In this document: positions 17,434 to 26,474 of the stretch, one piece after another
Position numbering within the stretch: position 1 is the stretch's first letter
How the letters are laid out: every line of letters begins with the position of its first letter
From: Brevibacillus panacihumi W25
GTDB lineage: Bacteria; Bacillota; Bacilli; Brevibacillales; Brevibacillaceae
Direction: 5' to 3'
DNA length: 64,000 nucleotides
Assembly: GCF_000503775.1 (NCBI RefSeq)
Contig: NZ_KI629782.1
Span: 1,031,540-1,095,539 of the forward strand
Notes under the pieces: generated by a model
Seen by the model: the letters and a program-made list of their open reading frames with translations, nothing else
Database searches by the model: none
What the model was told of the DNA's origin: nothing
Translations under genes and position numbers: made by a program

Positions 17434-17558
17434 ACATCAAACCCTCCTTGCTATCTCCATTCTGTTTTTCTAAGTTCTATCATACTATACTCGGAAGAAG
17501 AAAGTCCCCGTTTCGTCAGCGTTATACGATTCCCTATCAAAGACAAGAGGTGTTCACG

Positions 17559-18604
17559 ATGGAGGAGCTTGCCAACAACGTTCGGCTGCGAGATATAACA
17601 GAAGAGGACCTTGTATTGTTCTTTGAACAGCAGCTAGACCCGACCGCCAATCACATGGCTGCTTTTACAGCCAAGGACCCGCAAGACCGCGAAACCTATT
17701 TCAGCAACTGGACCAAACGGTTAGGCGATACGAGCATCCACAAGCAGACCATTCTTTTTCAAGAGTCAGTAGCAGGACACCTATCGAGCTTTGAATTCCT
17801 TGGGCTGCCCACCGTCGGCTATTGGCTTGGGAAAGAGTTCTGGGGAAAAGGAATCGCCACCCGTGCACTCTCCCTATTTGTAAAACAACTGCCGACTCGC
17901 CCGCTCTATGCCCGAGTGGCAAAAGACAATATCGGCTCGACCCGCGTGCTGCAAAAATGCGGATTCGAAATTGTTGGCGAAGACAAGGGCTTTTCCCATT
18001 TCCGCGATGAGGAGGTGGAAGAATTTATCCTGGTCTTAAAAGAGACTCCCACAATCCCTTCACCTGCAGGTTTCGTAACAGCAGTCAGCCGAAGCGCCAC
18101 CCATTCCTTCAGCAAGCAAAACCAGTCCTCTATCCAATTGCTTGATGGGCTGGGAGTAGAGGGAGACGCGCATCTTGGGGAGACTGTGAAGCATCGTTCG
18201 CGTGTAGCACAGAATCCAAACCAGCCGAACCTGCGGCAAGTCCATCTCATTCATGCCGAGCTGCATGAGGAATTGCAAAGCGCAGGCTTTGACGTCTCAA
18301 GCGGACAAATGGGCGAGAATATCACTACCCGTGGCATCCCTCTGCTGGAATTGCCGACTGGCACACGCCTTCATCTAGGAGATTCGCCGTAGTCGAACTG
18401 ACTGGCTTTCGCAATCCCTGCCAACAATTAAACCAGTTCCAGCCAGGCCTGATGGACGCTGTCCTGGATCGCGACCCGGACGGCAACCTCATCCGCAAAG
18501 CCGGCGTCATGGGAATTGTGACAGCCTCCGGTGAGGTAAAGCCCGGTGATCCGATCCGGGTCGAATACCCGCCCCTCCCGCACCGTCCGCTTGAGCGAGT
18601 CTGA
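17559..18604 (+). pseudogene. GNAT acetyltransferase fused to a MOSC domain, frameshifted
   Basis: The frame from ATG 17559 (AAGAGGTG upstream) gives a GNAT domain (residues 1-165, with YWLGKEFWGKGIATRALSLF) followed by a MOSC domain (GLGVEGDAHLGETVKHRS, GENITTRGI). It stops at 18390-18392 just after HLGD. The rest of the MOSC domain (VVELTGFRNPCQQLN, then VMGIVTASGEVKPGDPIRV) continues without a break in another frame from about 18386 to 18604. One missing base at about 18384 explains this. MOSC domains carry sulfur for cofactor or metal handling. The gene is either a recent pseudogene or contains a sequencing error. Confidence 0.8.
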
Positions 18605-18692
18605 ATGAATCCCCGGATGTAACGAGACAGGATGAAACTGCGTAATACTCATTGAAAGAATGACTATTACAGAAAGGATCTGGATTTTCATC

Positions 18693-18782
18693 ATGTCTTT
18701 GACGTTTATTTTGGGATTAGGTGTCGTTGTCGCACTGGTAGCCATCACTGCGGTCGCGTTGATTCTGTATACAGGTAGATAA
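18693..18782 (+). CDS. Single-helix membrane peptide
   Basis: 29 codons: a start Met, an almost entirely hydrophobic segment (LGLGVVVALVAITAVALILY) and a TGR end. AAAGGA lies 13 bases upstream and a clear terminator follows, which supports a real small gene. The function is unknown. Confidence 0.45.
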   Translation: MSLTFILGLGVVVALVAITAVALILYTGR

Positions 18783-18807
18783 TCAAAGGGGCATTGCCCT
18801 CTTGCCG

Positions 18808-18842
18808 AAAAGACGATTGCATCTTGCTTTCGTCTTTTTGCT
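18808..18842 (+). terminator. Rho-independent terminator
   Basis: AAAAGACG (18808-18815) pairs with CGTCTTTT (18831-18838), followed by T. It lies 26 bases after the small membrane peptide. Confidence 0.7.
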
Positions 18843-18938
18843 TTGATGAAACTCCTACCAATTGACCATACTATTTCCAACCGCCAAGAGTCCGATCGTG
18901 TATCGGGATACTTTCAAGCGATTGGAGCGAATGCCTCG

Positions 18939-19298
18939 ATGATTTCCTTTATGCTGACAGCCAGGCGATTGGTCCAGGGGCTTTTACATGCATTCAAAGA
19001 CAAGAACTTCCAGGTCATTTTTCTGATTACCCTCATCTTGCTGCTATCTGGAACGATCTTTTATTCCTCAGAAGAAGGTCTTCCGATCCTGGATTCTCTT
19101 TATTTTAGTGTTACAACGCTAACCACGGTCGGACATTCTGGTTTTGTTCCCCAGACTGCCCTAGGGAAGGTATTTACGATCTTCTACATTTTCGCGGGTA
19201 CGGGGCTTACCTTCGGCGTCGTGACGCGCATCGCGTACGGCATCTTCTCCAATAAATCATCGGACGATCAAACAGAAAAAAACGGTGGGAACCCTTAA
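18939..19298 (+). CDS. Two-helix potassium-channel-like protein
   Basis: 119 residues from ATG 18939 (GGAG 11 bases upstream). The frame is open from 18843 but that start overlaps a terminator. One transmembrane segment (VIFLITLILLLSGTIFY), a re-entrant pore loop SLYFSVTTLTTVGHSGFVP and a second segment (VFTIFYIFAGTGLTFGVV) form the classic 2-TM pore (Ion_trans_2). The selectivity filter reads TTVGHSG rather than TVGYG. There is no ligand-binding RCK domain, so it resembles a minimal channel. Confidence 0.8.
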   Translation: MISFMLTARRLVQGLLHAFKDKNFQVIFLITLILLLSGTIFYSSEEGLPILDSLYFSVTTLTTVGHSGFVPQTALGKVFTIFYIFAGTGLTFGVVTRIAYGIFSNKSSDDQTEKNGGNP

Positions 19299-19307
19299 GT
19301 CCCACCG
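19276..19307 (-). terminator. Terminator of the solute-binding protein gene
   Basis: CGGTGGGA (19283-19290) pairs with TCCCACCG (19300-19307). The minus strand then has seven T (19276-19282). Confidence 0.85.
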
Positions 19308-19331
19308 CGATTTCATCTGGTCTGGCGAATT

Positions 19332-20576
19332 CTATTCCGCCTTACCTACAAATACAGATCTATCTTTCCCTTTTTCGTATTTATAGATAAATACATCGGC
19401 AAACGTGTTATCGCCTTTGTCATCAAAAGTAACCTTCGTGAATAATCCCTGGAAGTCTTTTGTCTTATGAACAGCTTCCAAAACTTGTTCACGAGTTGGC
19501 TTCTTGCCACCATTTGCTCTAATGGCTTCCTCCACACCGTTCAAGAGGACATTCATTGCATCATAACCGTAAACAGAAAACGCCTCTAACGGTTTATTCG
19601 TTGCCTTTTTGTATTCCTCTCCCCACTTTTTCCCTTCTTCGGTTTGTGTCACGTCACCGGCCACAGAAGTAAAGATGATTCCGTCGACAGCATCACCGGC
19701 TATCTTGATCATATCTGAGTTGTCGAATCCATCTCCGCCCATAAAGTAGCCTTTATACCCTTTGTCCCGAGCTTGCTTACTGATAATGCCACCTTCAGGG
19801 TACATGCCGCCGAAGAAAATCAAGTCTGGGTTTTTGGAGATGATCTGAGTGATGACAGCGGAATAATCCTTTTCACCAGCCGTTATCCCTTCATAGCCCA
19901 AAACCGTTACACCGTCTTTTTCAAACTGCATTTTTACCTGATCAGCCAAACCTTGACCGTATGCTGTTTTATCATGCATGACAAAAACTTGTTTGACATT
20001 TAGTGAATTTTTCGCATACATCGCTGCTTTAGGGCCTTGCGAGTCGTCACGCGCGCATATGCGGTGGACGGTCTTCTTGCCTTCTTCTGTCAGTTTTACG
20101 CCCGTATTTGCCGGTGATACCATGACAAGATTGCCCTCTTCATACTTTACGGAAGACGGGATGGCAACCCCTGTATTCAAGTGACCGACTACACCCAGCA
20201 CATCAGGATTGGAGATCAGCATCTCCGCGTTGGAAACCCCGATTTTCGGATCTGCTTGGTCATCCTGGGGTAACAATTGCAGATCGAAGCCCATTTTTTT
20301 AAACTCTTCTTGTTTCAGTTTCAGCGCATACTCGGCTCCGCTCTTAATAGAATCACCTTGCGCCGACTGGCTGCCGGAAAGAGGGCTCTGTGTTGCAATG
20401 AGTATTTTGCCTCCATCTCCAGCAGCACTGTTTCCTTCGCTCGTGGAGCCTTGCGTACCGGAAGTTGCCCCACCGCTTGCATTGCTTCCCGTACTGTTAG
20501 AGCCGGCACATCCTGCGAGTGCGATACTTGCTACCAACACTGATAACAAAAAGCTGCGTTGAACCCGTCTCTTCAT
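19332..20576 (-). CDS. Branched-chain amino acid-type ABC transporter substrate-binding lipoprotein
   Basis: 414 residues. Lipoprotein signal: basic MKRRVQR, hydrophobic core, lipobox LAGC with the lipidated Cys at residue 23, followed by a Gly/Ser/Asn linker. The remainder is a Peripla_BP_6 (LivJ/LivK) fold, with IGVSNAEMLISNPDVLGVVGHLNTG and a C-terminal VTFDDKGDN. It sits outside the membrane and delivers amino acids or related ligands to a permease. No permease or ATPase genes are adjacent, so it is an orphan here. Confidence 0.9.
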   Translation of the reverse strand: MKRRVQRSFLLSVLVASIALAGCAGSNSTGSNASGGATSGTQGSTSEGNSAAGDGGKILIATQSPLSGSQSAQGDSIKSGAEYALKLKQEEFKKMGFDLQLLPQDDQADPKIGVSNAEMLISNPDVLGVVGHLNTGVAIPSSVKYEEGNLVMVSPANTGVKLTEEGKKTVHRICARDDSQGPKAAMYAKNSLNVKQVFVMHDKTAYGQGLADQVKMQFEKDGVTVLGYEGITAGEKDYSAVITQIISKNPDLIFFGGMYPEGGIISKQARDKGYKGYFMGGDGFDNSDMIKIAGDAVDGIIFTSVAGDVTQTEEGKKWGEEYKKATNKPLEAFSVYGYDAMNVLLNGVEEAIRANGGKKPTREQVLEAVHKTKDFQGLFTKVTFDDKGDNTFADVFIYKYEKGKDRSVFVGKAE

Positions 20577-20745
20577 TTGAATGAATCCCCCTTATACTAC
20601 TATTTTCTTCAGCCGCGCTCCTAATCGTTTTCAATTCGATATATGTACCGGAAGTATATTAAGAACGAGATGCTGATAGTCATTATTTTAGAATAAATCA
20701 GAAAATTTACAATAATAATTTTATCGAACCTCCGACTATGTAAAA

Positions 20746-20787
20746 TGGGACCATGATAACGCCAATGCTGGCGACTCTCATGGTCCC
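20746..20787 (-). terminator. Terminator of the aldo/keto reductase operon
   Basis: GGGACCATGA near 20747-20756 pairs with TCATGGTCCC at 20778-20787, with an inner GCCA/TGGC pairing. A T-containing stretch follows on the minus strand. Confidence 0.65.
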
Positions 20788-20823
20788 ACTGGAGCTACGC
20801 CTGCTCCACAGTGATTATCAATA

Positions 20824-21666
20824 TCAAAAGTCGAAGTTATCAGGGTCTGGGCCTACTCGCAGATTTTCGTTCATGGCATCGATGAGCTGCATGTCTTCTG
20901 CTGTCAGCTCAAAGTCAAAGATATCGGCATTCTCCTTGATCCGCTGCTCCTTGGTAGACTTCGGAATGGTCACAACACCATGCTGCAGGTCCCAGCGCAG
21001 AATTACCTGGGCGATCGATTTATGATGACGATCGGCGATTTCTTTCAATACCGGGTGATCCAATAATTGTCCCTGCATCAGTGGCGACCACGCCTCTACT
21101 TGAATCCCCTGCTCCTTGCAAAAAGCACGAAGCTCCGTTTGAGTGAGGCGCGGATGAAATTCCACCTGATTGATCATGGGCTTGATTTCAGCTTCCTGCA
21201 TCAGGTCTTGCAGATGATGGATCTGGAAGTTGCTCACACCGATTGCCTTGATTCGCCCTTCCTTGTAAAGCTGCTCCAGTGCGCGCCACGCTTCCTTGTA
21301 TTTACCGGCAACAGGCCAGTGAATCAGATATAAATCCAAGTACTCCAAGCCTAGCTTTTTCAGACTGAGCTCAAATGCTTTGCGTGTCGATTCGTACCCC
21401 AAATCGGCATTCCATACTTTCGAGGTAACGAACAGCTCCTCTCTTTTGATTCCCGCTTCTTTCAGTCCTTGCCGGATTCCCTCGCCCACACCCTCTTCGT
21501 TTCCGTAAATCGCAGCTGTGTCTATGCTTCTATAGCCATGTCTGATCGCTGTCTGGACAGCATTGACCAGCTCAGGTCCTTCCTCCACTTTAAATACGCC
21601 TAAGCCAAACCAGGGCATTTTCACTCCGTTGCTCAATGTGGTTGTAGCTTGTAAATGAGTTGTCAT
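20824..21666 (-). CDS. Aldo/keto reductase
   Basis: 280 residues, TIM-barrel NADPH oxidoreductase. The catalytic tetrad is Asp49 and Tyr54 (SIDTAAIYGNE), Lys83 (VTSKVWN) and His116 (YLIHWPV); the NADP-binding end has TIPKSTKEQRIKENADIFDF. It is closest in pattern to Bacillus YvgN/YtbE-type glyoxal or diketo-gluconate reductases. Its start overlaps the stop of the MFS gene by 4 bases, so it is the second gene of a two-gene operon divergent from an HxlR regulator, suggesting a response to a toxic carbonyl or quinone compound. Confidence 0.9.
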   Translation of the reverse strand: MTTHLQATTTLSNGVKMPWFGLGVFKVEEGPELVNAVQTAIRHGYRSIDTAAIYGNEEGVGEGIRQGLKEAGIKREELFVTSKVWNADLGYESTRKAFELSLKKLGLEYLDLYLIHWPVAGKYKEAWRALEQLYKEGRIKAIGVSNFQIHHLQDLMQEAEIKPMINQVEFHPRLTQTELRAFCKEQGIQVEAWSPLMQGQLLDHPVLKEIADRHHKSIAQVILRWDLQHGVVTIPKSTKEQRIKENADIFDFELTAEDMQLIDAMNENLRVGPDPDNFDF

Positions 21667-22880
21667 GATACTTGTACCTCCTGTTTTTCTACATGTGTGT
21701 GTATAGATGTTCTACGCTCCAGCACCTGAATCCACCCTGTCAGTATAACCGCTCCTGTCACCATGAATCCTCCAATCCATGTCGTATGGATCAGCCCGAT
21801 GGAATTCGTAACGACTCCACCCAAATACGCACCGATGGCAATCCCAGCGTTAAAGGCGGCGATGTTGATGGCAGACGCCACATCCTTCGCGCTTGGTACG
21901 TAACGTTCAGCCAATATCACGACATATACCTGCAAACCTGGCACATTCATGAATGCCATCAGCCCCATGAACAGAATCGTGATCAGGCCAGCCATCGAAA
22001 ATGGTGCCGTAAAGTATAGGACAAATAGGACAAGAGCTTGAACGATGAACATGCGAAATAATGCAGACAGCGGATTTTTATTCGCGATCTTCCCTCCCAG
22101 CATATTACCAATCGCAATCGCGATACCGTAACCAAGCAGGATGACAGCGATCTGTCCACCAGAAAAACCAGTGATCGTTTCAAGGATTGGGGACAAATAA
22201 GTAAAGACGACAAACGTCCCGCCATATCCCAAAGCCGTAATCAAAAACATCAAAAGCAGACGGCCGTTCGTCACCAGCTTCATTTGATCCCGAAGCGTGG
22301 TGCGTACTCCTTTTTGCAAATTAGCTGGTATGAGGATGCTGTTGGCAAAAAAGGCGATAAGACCGATGACCGCGATTGCGACGAAAGCAAACCGCCAGCC
22401 TACCTGTTGCCCCAAATACGTTCCGAGTGGCACCCCAGTGACCGTGGCTACTGTAAGGCCTGTAAACATCAAGGAAATGGCGCTTGCCCGGCGATTTTCA
22501 GGCACCAGATCCGCTGCGATGGTCGAACCGATCGACATGAATATCCCATGCGCTAAGGCTGAGACAATCCGTCCTACGAGCAAGACTCCGATGCTCGTCG
22601 CGGCAGCTGCGATACTATTGCCCACGATGAAAATGATCATGATCCACAGCAGCAGCCGTTTGCGCGGTACCCCTGAGGTAACAGCCGTAAGGACAGGTGC
22701 GCCAAACGTAACACCCAACGCATATAACGTAACGGTCAGAGCTGCAGTCGTGACCGGAATCTGCAAGTCTTGCGCGATCAGCGGCAGCAGACCCACGCTG
22801 ATAAATTCTGTCGTTCCAATAGCGAAGGCACTGACTGCCAATGCGAGCAAGGCAAGTGTGCTTCGGTTTTTCTCTTTCAC
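21663..22880 (-). CDS. MFS efflux transporter (DHA1/AraJ-like)
   Basis: 405 residues with about 12 hydrophobic segments. The N-terminal ALAVSAFAIGTTEFISVGLLPLIA is typical of the AraJ/YdhP/chloramphenicol-resistance branch of the drug:H+ antiporters; GRIVSALAHGIFMSIG and GVPLGTYLGQQVGWRFAFV are the loop 4-5 region. It is first in an operon with the aldo/keto reductase. The intergenic region toward the divergent HxlR gene carries two operator-like palindromes. Confidence 0.9.
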   Translation of the reverse strand: MKEKNRSTLALLALAVSAFAIGTTEFISVGLLPLIAQDLQIPVTTAALTVTLYALGVTFGAPVLTAVTSGVPRKRLLLWIMIIFIVGNSIAAAATSIGVLLVGRIVSALAHGIFMSIGSTIAADLVPENRRASAISLMFTGLTVATVTGVPLGTYLGQQVGWRFAFVAIAVIGLIAFFANSILIPANLQKGVRTTLRDQMKLVTNGRLLLMFLITALGYGGTFVVFTYLSPILETITGFSGGQIAVILLGYGIAIAIGNMLGGKIANKNPLSALFRMFIVQALVLFVLYFTAPFSMAGLITILFMGLMAFMNVPGLQVYVVILAERYVPSAKDVASAINIAAFNAGIAIGAYLGGVVTNSIGLIHTTWIGGFMVTGAVILTGWIQVLERRTSIHTHVEKQEVQVS

Positions 22881-22963
22881 GAGGTATCTCCTTCCTTTTG
22901 ATCGATAAATTTTTGTTGATTACCAGCTGGCATATGCTATTATGAATGCTATAAGCGGCAATG

Positions 22964-23018
22964 AAAAGTACGTACTTTTAAGTGACATAGATACCAAAAA
23001 GTAATATAGGTACTTTTT
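22964..23018. promoter_or_regulatory. Paired palindromic operator between MFS and HxlR genes
   Basis: AAAAGTACGTACTTTT (22964-22979) is a perfect palindrome. AAAAAGTA and TACTTTTT flank 22996-23018 as a second one. The right half plus its flank is repeated (GTACTTTTAAGTGACATAG, then a close copy at 23010), 38 bases apart. Position between divergent genes suggests binding of the HxlR product to control both directions. Confidence 0.6.
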
Positions 23019-23045
23019 AGTGCCTATAGAAAGCGAGTGAGAATC

Positions 23046-23432
23046 ATGCAAAAAAAGAAATACAATATCTCGGTAGAGGCTACCTTGGAAGTGATCGGCG
23101 GAAAGTGGAAGTGCGTCATCCTCTGCCATCTTACACACGGGGAAAAACGAACAAGTGAACTGAAGCGCCTGATGCCAGGCATTACACAAAAAATGCTGAC
23201 CCAGCAGCTCCGCGAATTAGAGGATGACGGCATTATAAACCGGATTGTCTATGAGCAGGTTCCTCCCAAAGTGGTCTACGAACTGAGCGAGTATGGCTGG
23301 AGTTTGAAAGGGATTTTAGATACGCTGTGCGCGTGGGGTGAAAAACATATTATCCGCGTATACGGCGATACCGAAGGCATGCTGGAAGACAGTATTTTAA
23401 ATAAGAAGGCGACTGAAACTGTCAAATCATAA
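23046..23432 (+). CDS. HxlR-family transcriptional regulator
   Basis: 128 residues from ATG 23046 (a GTG at 23037 is the alternative). Winged helix of the HxlR type: VEATLEVIGGKWKCVILCHL, KRTSELKRLMPGITQKMLTQQLRELEDDGIINR and VVYELSEYG. One cysteine (Cys27) sits in the first helix, in the region where redox- or aldehyde-sensing HxlR members carry theirs. It is divergent from the MFS/aldo-keto operon, which it probably represses or activates. Confidence 0.9.
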   Translation: MQKKKYNISVEATLEVIGGKWKCVILCHLTHGEKRTSELKRLMPGITQKMLTQQLRELEDDGIINRIVYEQVPPKVVYELSEYGWSLKGILDTLCAWGEKHIIRVYGDTEGMLEDSILNKKATETVKS

Positions 23433-23496
23433 GCGGATCGCAACGAAGAAGGAGCGCAGGAACGAATAGGTAAGCGGCGAAAGGAGAGTCATACGT

Positions 23497-24501
23497 ATGA
23501 AATCAGACCGTATAAAATTCCCCGCGGGATTTTGGGCTGGATTACAACGAGTAGGGATTGACCCATACGACGTAGCTCGCAAAGCGCGCCTACCGCTCAC
23601 CATTCTCGCAGAATCAGCTGTAGTCACCACTGCCCAATATTATAAAATCTGGCAAGCATACTCTGATCTCATTGGCGACACTGCTATCGGAATCATCAAG
23701 CTTGCAACCGCTTTTGAAACGACACAATACCCACCGACCGTTTTAGCGACCTACCATGCTCGTGACTATCGCGACGCTCTGAATCGAATGGCACGGTACA
23801 AGCGACTGTGCCCTCCGGAAAGCTTGCATATCGTAGAGGAGGGCGAGCGCTGTACAATCGAATTGGAGTGGATGCGCAACGAACAACAACCCGTACCACC
23901 CGTTTTGGTTGGAATCACGCTAGCCTTTCTTCTAGAGCTTGGACGACGCGGCACGGGCAAACCTATATCTGCATGGACCGTTGAATTTTCCCACACCATG
24001 GGGAATGTAGCTGCCCTTGAAACGTATTTCGGGTGTCCCATACAGATTGGTGCCAATGCCAACCGATTAACCCTGCATCGAAGCGATCTGGACCGCCCCT
24101 TTCTTTCATATAACCAAGAATTATTGGAGATCCTGACTCCCGTATTGGACCGATCATTGGAGGAACAGGGAAGCCGGTCCATTGCTGAGATGGTCAAGTG
24201 GATATTGAAGCGAAGTCTACCCGGAGGCAGCCTTGATATTCGAGCTGTTGCGAGAGAGCTTGGTATGAGCGATCGTACCTTGCAGCGTCGTCTTACTGAT
24301 GAAAGCACAACGTTCAAGAAACTGTTAACACGGGCTCGACATGAAAAAGCCCGAGAATGCTTGGCCGACCCTACGCTCGATATTAAAGAAGTGGCTTTCT
24401 TACTTGGCTATGAAGATCAAAACTCGTTTTACCGGGCCTTTCGCATGTGGGAAGGCGATACACCTTCCAATTGGCGTTTCGAATATGTAGAGTCAAACTA
24501 G
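23497..24501 (+). CDS. AraC-family transcriptional regulator
   Basis: 334 residues. The N-terminal half matches the Arabinose_bd/OruR-type ligand domain. The C-terminal HTH_18 domain (residues about 240-330) contains AVARELGMSDRTLQRRL and IKEVAFLLGYEDQNSFYRAFRMWEG, the two helix-turn-helix units. The gene starts 64 bases after the HxlR stop on the same strand, with AAAGGAGAG upstream. The target is unknown; the short-chain dehydrogenase downstream is a candidate. Confidence 0.9.
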   Translation: MKSDRIKFPAGFWAGLQRVGIDPYDVARKARLPLTILAESAVVTTAQYYKIWQAYSDLIGDTAIGIIKLATAFETTQYPPTVLATYHARDYRDALNRMARYKRLCPPESLHIVEEGERCTIELEWMRNEQQPVPPVLVGITLAFLLELGRRGTGKPISAWTVEFSHTMGNVAALETYFGCPIQIGANANRLTLHRSDLDRPFLSYNQELLEILTPVLDRSLEEQGSRSIAEMVKWILKRSLPGGSLDIRAVARELGMSDRTLQRRLTDESTTFKKLLTRARHEKARECLADPTLDIKEVAFLLGYEDQNSFYRAFRMWEGDTPSNWRFEYVESN

Positions 24502-24711
24502 CGTCATAGATCCCCTAACCAACCCGGTTTCAAGAATGTCTTGCATTTTTCGCGTTTCCATATTTGGCGGGCTAAGCAAGAAATCTGGCGTTGCACGCTA
24601 GTTACCGAACGATCCAGACATAGTACGATAATCTCTATCCGGAGCACGAGGATGTTCCAAGAACAACTTCTAGTCAGCTTGCGATGAATGACAACAAAGG
24701 AGACAAGTGTT

Positions 24712-25503
24712 ATGGATATGGGATTAAGGAATAAAACGGCTTTGGTAACTGGATCGACGAAAGGTATAGGGAAAGCAATTGCCATTGAGCTTGCAAAAGA
24801 AGGCGTCAATGTCCTTGTCAATGGACGGAATGACGAAGAGGTAGAACGAATCGTAAAAGAATTGAAGTCGGAATTTCCGGCTACTTCTCCTCAGAATGCT
24901 GCAGGTGATCTTGTGGACAGGCAGCAAAGAGAAGCTATATTTGAAAAATATCCTCACGTAGATATTCTCGTCAACAATATGGGCATTTATGAAATCATGT
25001 CCTATGAGGACGTTGACGATGAAGTATGGGAAACATACTTCCGAACCAATGTCCTTGCCGCTAACGGATTATCTAAATTTTATTTGCCTAAGATGTTGAA
25101 GAGCAATTTTGGACGAATCATCTTTATCGCAAGTGAGGAAGCGATTATGCCTTCAGGACAAATGCCTCAGTATTGCATGACAAAATCGATGCTATTGTCA
25201 CTGTCTAAAAGCCTGTCGAAACTAACGGTAGGAACAGAAGTCACATCCAATACCATCATGCCAGGACCAACGCTTTCCGAAAATGTATATCAAATCATTG
25301 ATCGCCTGTTTCCTGCTGATATGTCCTTTTCGGATAAGGAGCATCAATTTATGGCTGCAAACCTGCCCCAATCCGAATTACAGCGGTTTATCAGGCCTTC
25401 TGAAATAGGCAGGCTTGTTGCATTCCTATCCAGCCCTTATGCGACCGCATTTAAAGGCTCACCAATCCGTATGGACGGAGGCATGGTCCCGACCATTTTT
25501 TAA
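24712..25503 (+). CDS. Short-chain dehydrogenase/reductase
   Basis: 263 residues from ATG 24712, with AAGGAGACAAG upstream. Rossmann fold with cofactor motif TGSTKGIG, NNMG in place of NNAG, catalytic Ser in FIASEEA, and Tyr-x3-Lys in YCMTKS. The C-terminus is RMDGGMVPTIF. A SDR of unknown substrate. It stands after the AraC regulator (210-base gap without other recognisable features) and ends in a strong terminator. Confidence 0.9.
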   Translation: MDMGLRNKTALVTGSTKGIGKAIAIELAKEGVNVLVNGRNDEEVERIVKELKSEFPATSPQNAAGDLVDRQQREAIFEKYPHVDILVNNMGIYEIMSYEDVDDEVWETYFRTNVLAANGLSKFYLPKMLKSNFGRIIFIASEEAIMPSGQMPQYCMTKSMLLSLSKSLSKLTVGTEVTSNTIMPGPTLSENVYQIIDRLFPADMSFSDKEHQFMAANLPQSELQRFIRPSEIGRLVAFLSSPYATAFKGSPIRMDGGMVPTIF

Positions 25504-25516
25504 TAACTAAAGTAAC

Positions 25517-25562
25517 AAGAAAAGGATTGAGCTCTGTCCCATGCAGAGTTCAATCCTTTTTA
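25517..25562. terminator. Terminator between convergent dehydrogenase genes
   Basis: AAAAGGATTGA pairs with TCAATCCTTTT, with inner CTCTG/CAGAG pairing; T-runs on both strands. It serves the SDR genes ending at 25503 and 25571. Confidence 0.9.
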
Positions 25563-25570
25563 CATTCCAA

Positions 25571-26296
25571 TTATATCGAAAGACCACCATCGACAGGAAT
25601 GACGGCACCATTGATATAGCTGGAATCATCGCTTGCCAGAAATAAATATGTATTCGCAATATCCCTTGGTGTTCCCAGTCGCTGGAGAGCTACTTTCTCC
25701 TTCATGCCTTGTAGTACGCTCTCCGGCATTTTCTCTGTCATAGGGGTCATGATAAAGCCTGGAGCAACAGCATTCACCTGTATGCCCTTCCTTCCAAGCT
25801 CTTTTGCCCACGTTTGTGTCATGGCGATCACCGCTGCTTTCGAAGCTGCATAATTGGTTTGCCCGAAATTCCCCATTCTCCCGACGATGCTGCTGGTGTT
25901 GATGATTCGACCAGAGCCTTGCTTTATCATGTGAGGTACCACCGCTTGTGTACAATGAAAGACACCGGTTTGGTTAATGGAAATCACTCGGTCCCACTGT
26001 TCCTGCGTCATTTTCACAAGTGTGGAGTCCATTGTGATTCCTGCATTATTAATCAAAACATCTATTTTTCCATATCGGTTGATCACTTCACTAACCATTT
26101 CATCCACTTGATCACGTTTGGACACGTCAACCGCTAGTCCAAAACCATTCACCTCTTTTGCTACTTCCTCCGCCGACTGCTGATGATAATCGACGACAAC
26201 AACATGTGCTCCTTCGCTTGCAAATAACAAACTCGCTTCTTTTCCTAATCCCCCTGCTCCTCCCGTTATGATGACAACCTTCCCATCGAGTTTCAT
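25571..26296 (-). CDS. Short-chain dehydrogenase, FabG/acetoacetyl-CoA reductase-like
   Basis: 241 residues from ATG 26296 (GAGGAGTG six bases upstream; a GTG at 26305 lies inside that site). Motifs: TGGAGGLG, LINNAGI, catalytic Ser in NTSSIVG, YAASKAA, and C-terminal DGGLSI. Patterns such as MTQEQWDRVISINQTGVFHCTQAV fit FabG/PhbB-like 3-oxoacyl reductases. No fatty acid synthesis or PHB genes are adjacent. The IS200/IS605 element ends about 65 bases upstream and may have separated it from its native promoter. Confidence 0.88.
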   Translation of the reverse strand: MKLDGKVVIITGGAGGLGKEASLLFASEGAHVVVVDYHQQSAEEVAKEVNGFGLAVDVSKRDQVDEMVSEVINRYGKIDVLINNAGITMDSTLVKMTQEQWDRVISINQTGVFHCTQAVVPHMIKQGSGRIINTSSIVGRMGNFGQTNYAASKAAVIAMTQTWAKELGRKGIQVNAVAPGFIMTPMTEKMPESVLQGMKEKVALQRLGTPRDIANTYLFLASDDSSYINGAVIPVDGGLSI

Positions 26297-26361
26297 GAAC
26301 GACACTCCTCGTCACATATTCGTATCCATCTTCATGAGCTGTAGTCAACACCATTTCGTCA

Positions 26362-26474
26362 ATTGAACCTCTCATGGCTAAAGCCACGAGATTCTTGGGT
26401 AGTCCGTTCTACTGAACAGAATTAGTACATGATGTACCACCAAGCTATCCCCGCAGTTCCTGCGGTTACTGCGA
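26362..26474 (-). ncRNA. Possible omega RNA (right-end guide RNA of TnpB)
   Basis: TnpB nucleases use an RNA made from the 3' end of tnpB and the right end of the element, ending at the terminal hairpin. Here the 110 bases after the tnpB stop contain a CCGCAG/CTGCGG stem near 26452-26464 and the end hairpin at 26371-26390. The guide would begin at the flanking host DNA just beyond about 26362. Inferred from family knowledge only. Confidence 0.4.
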
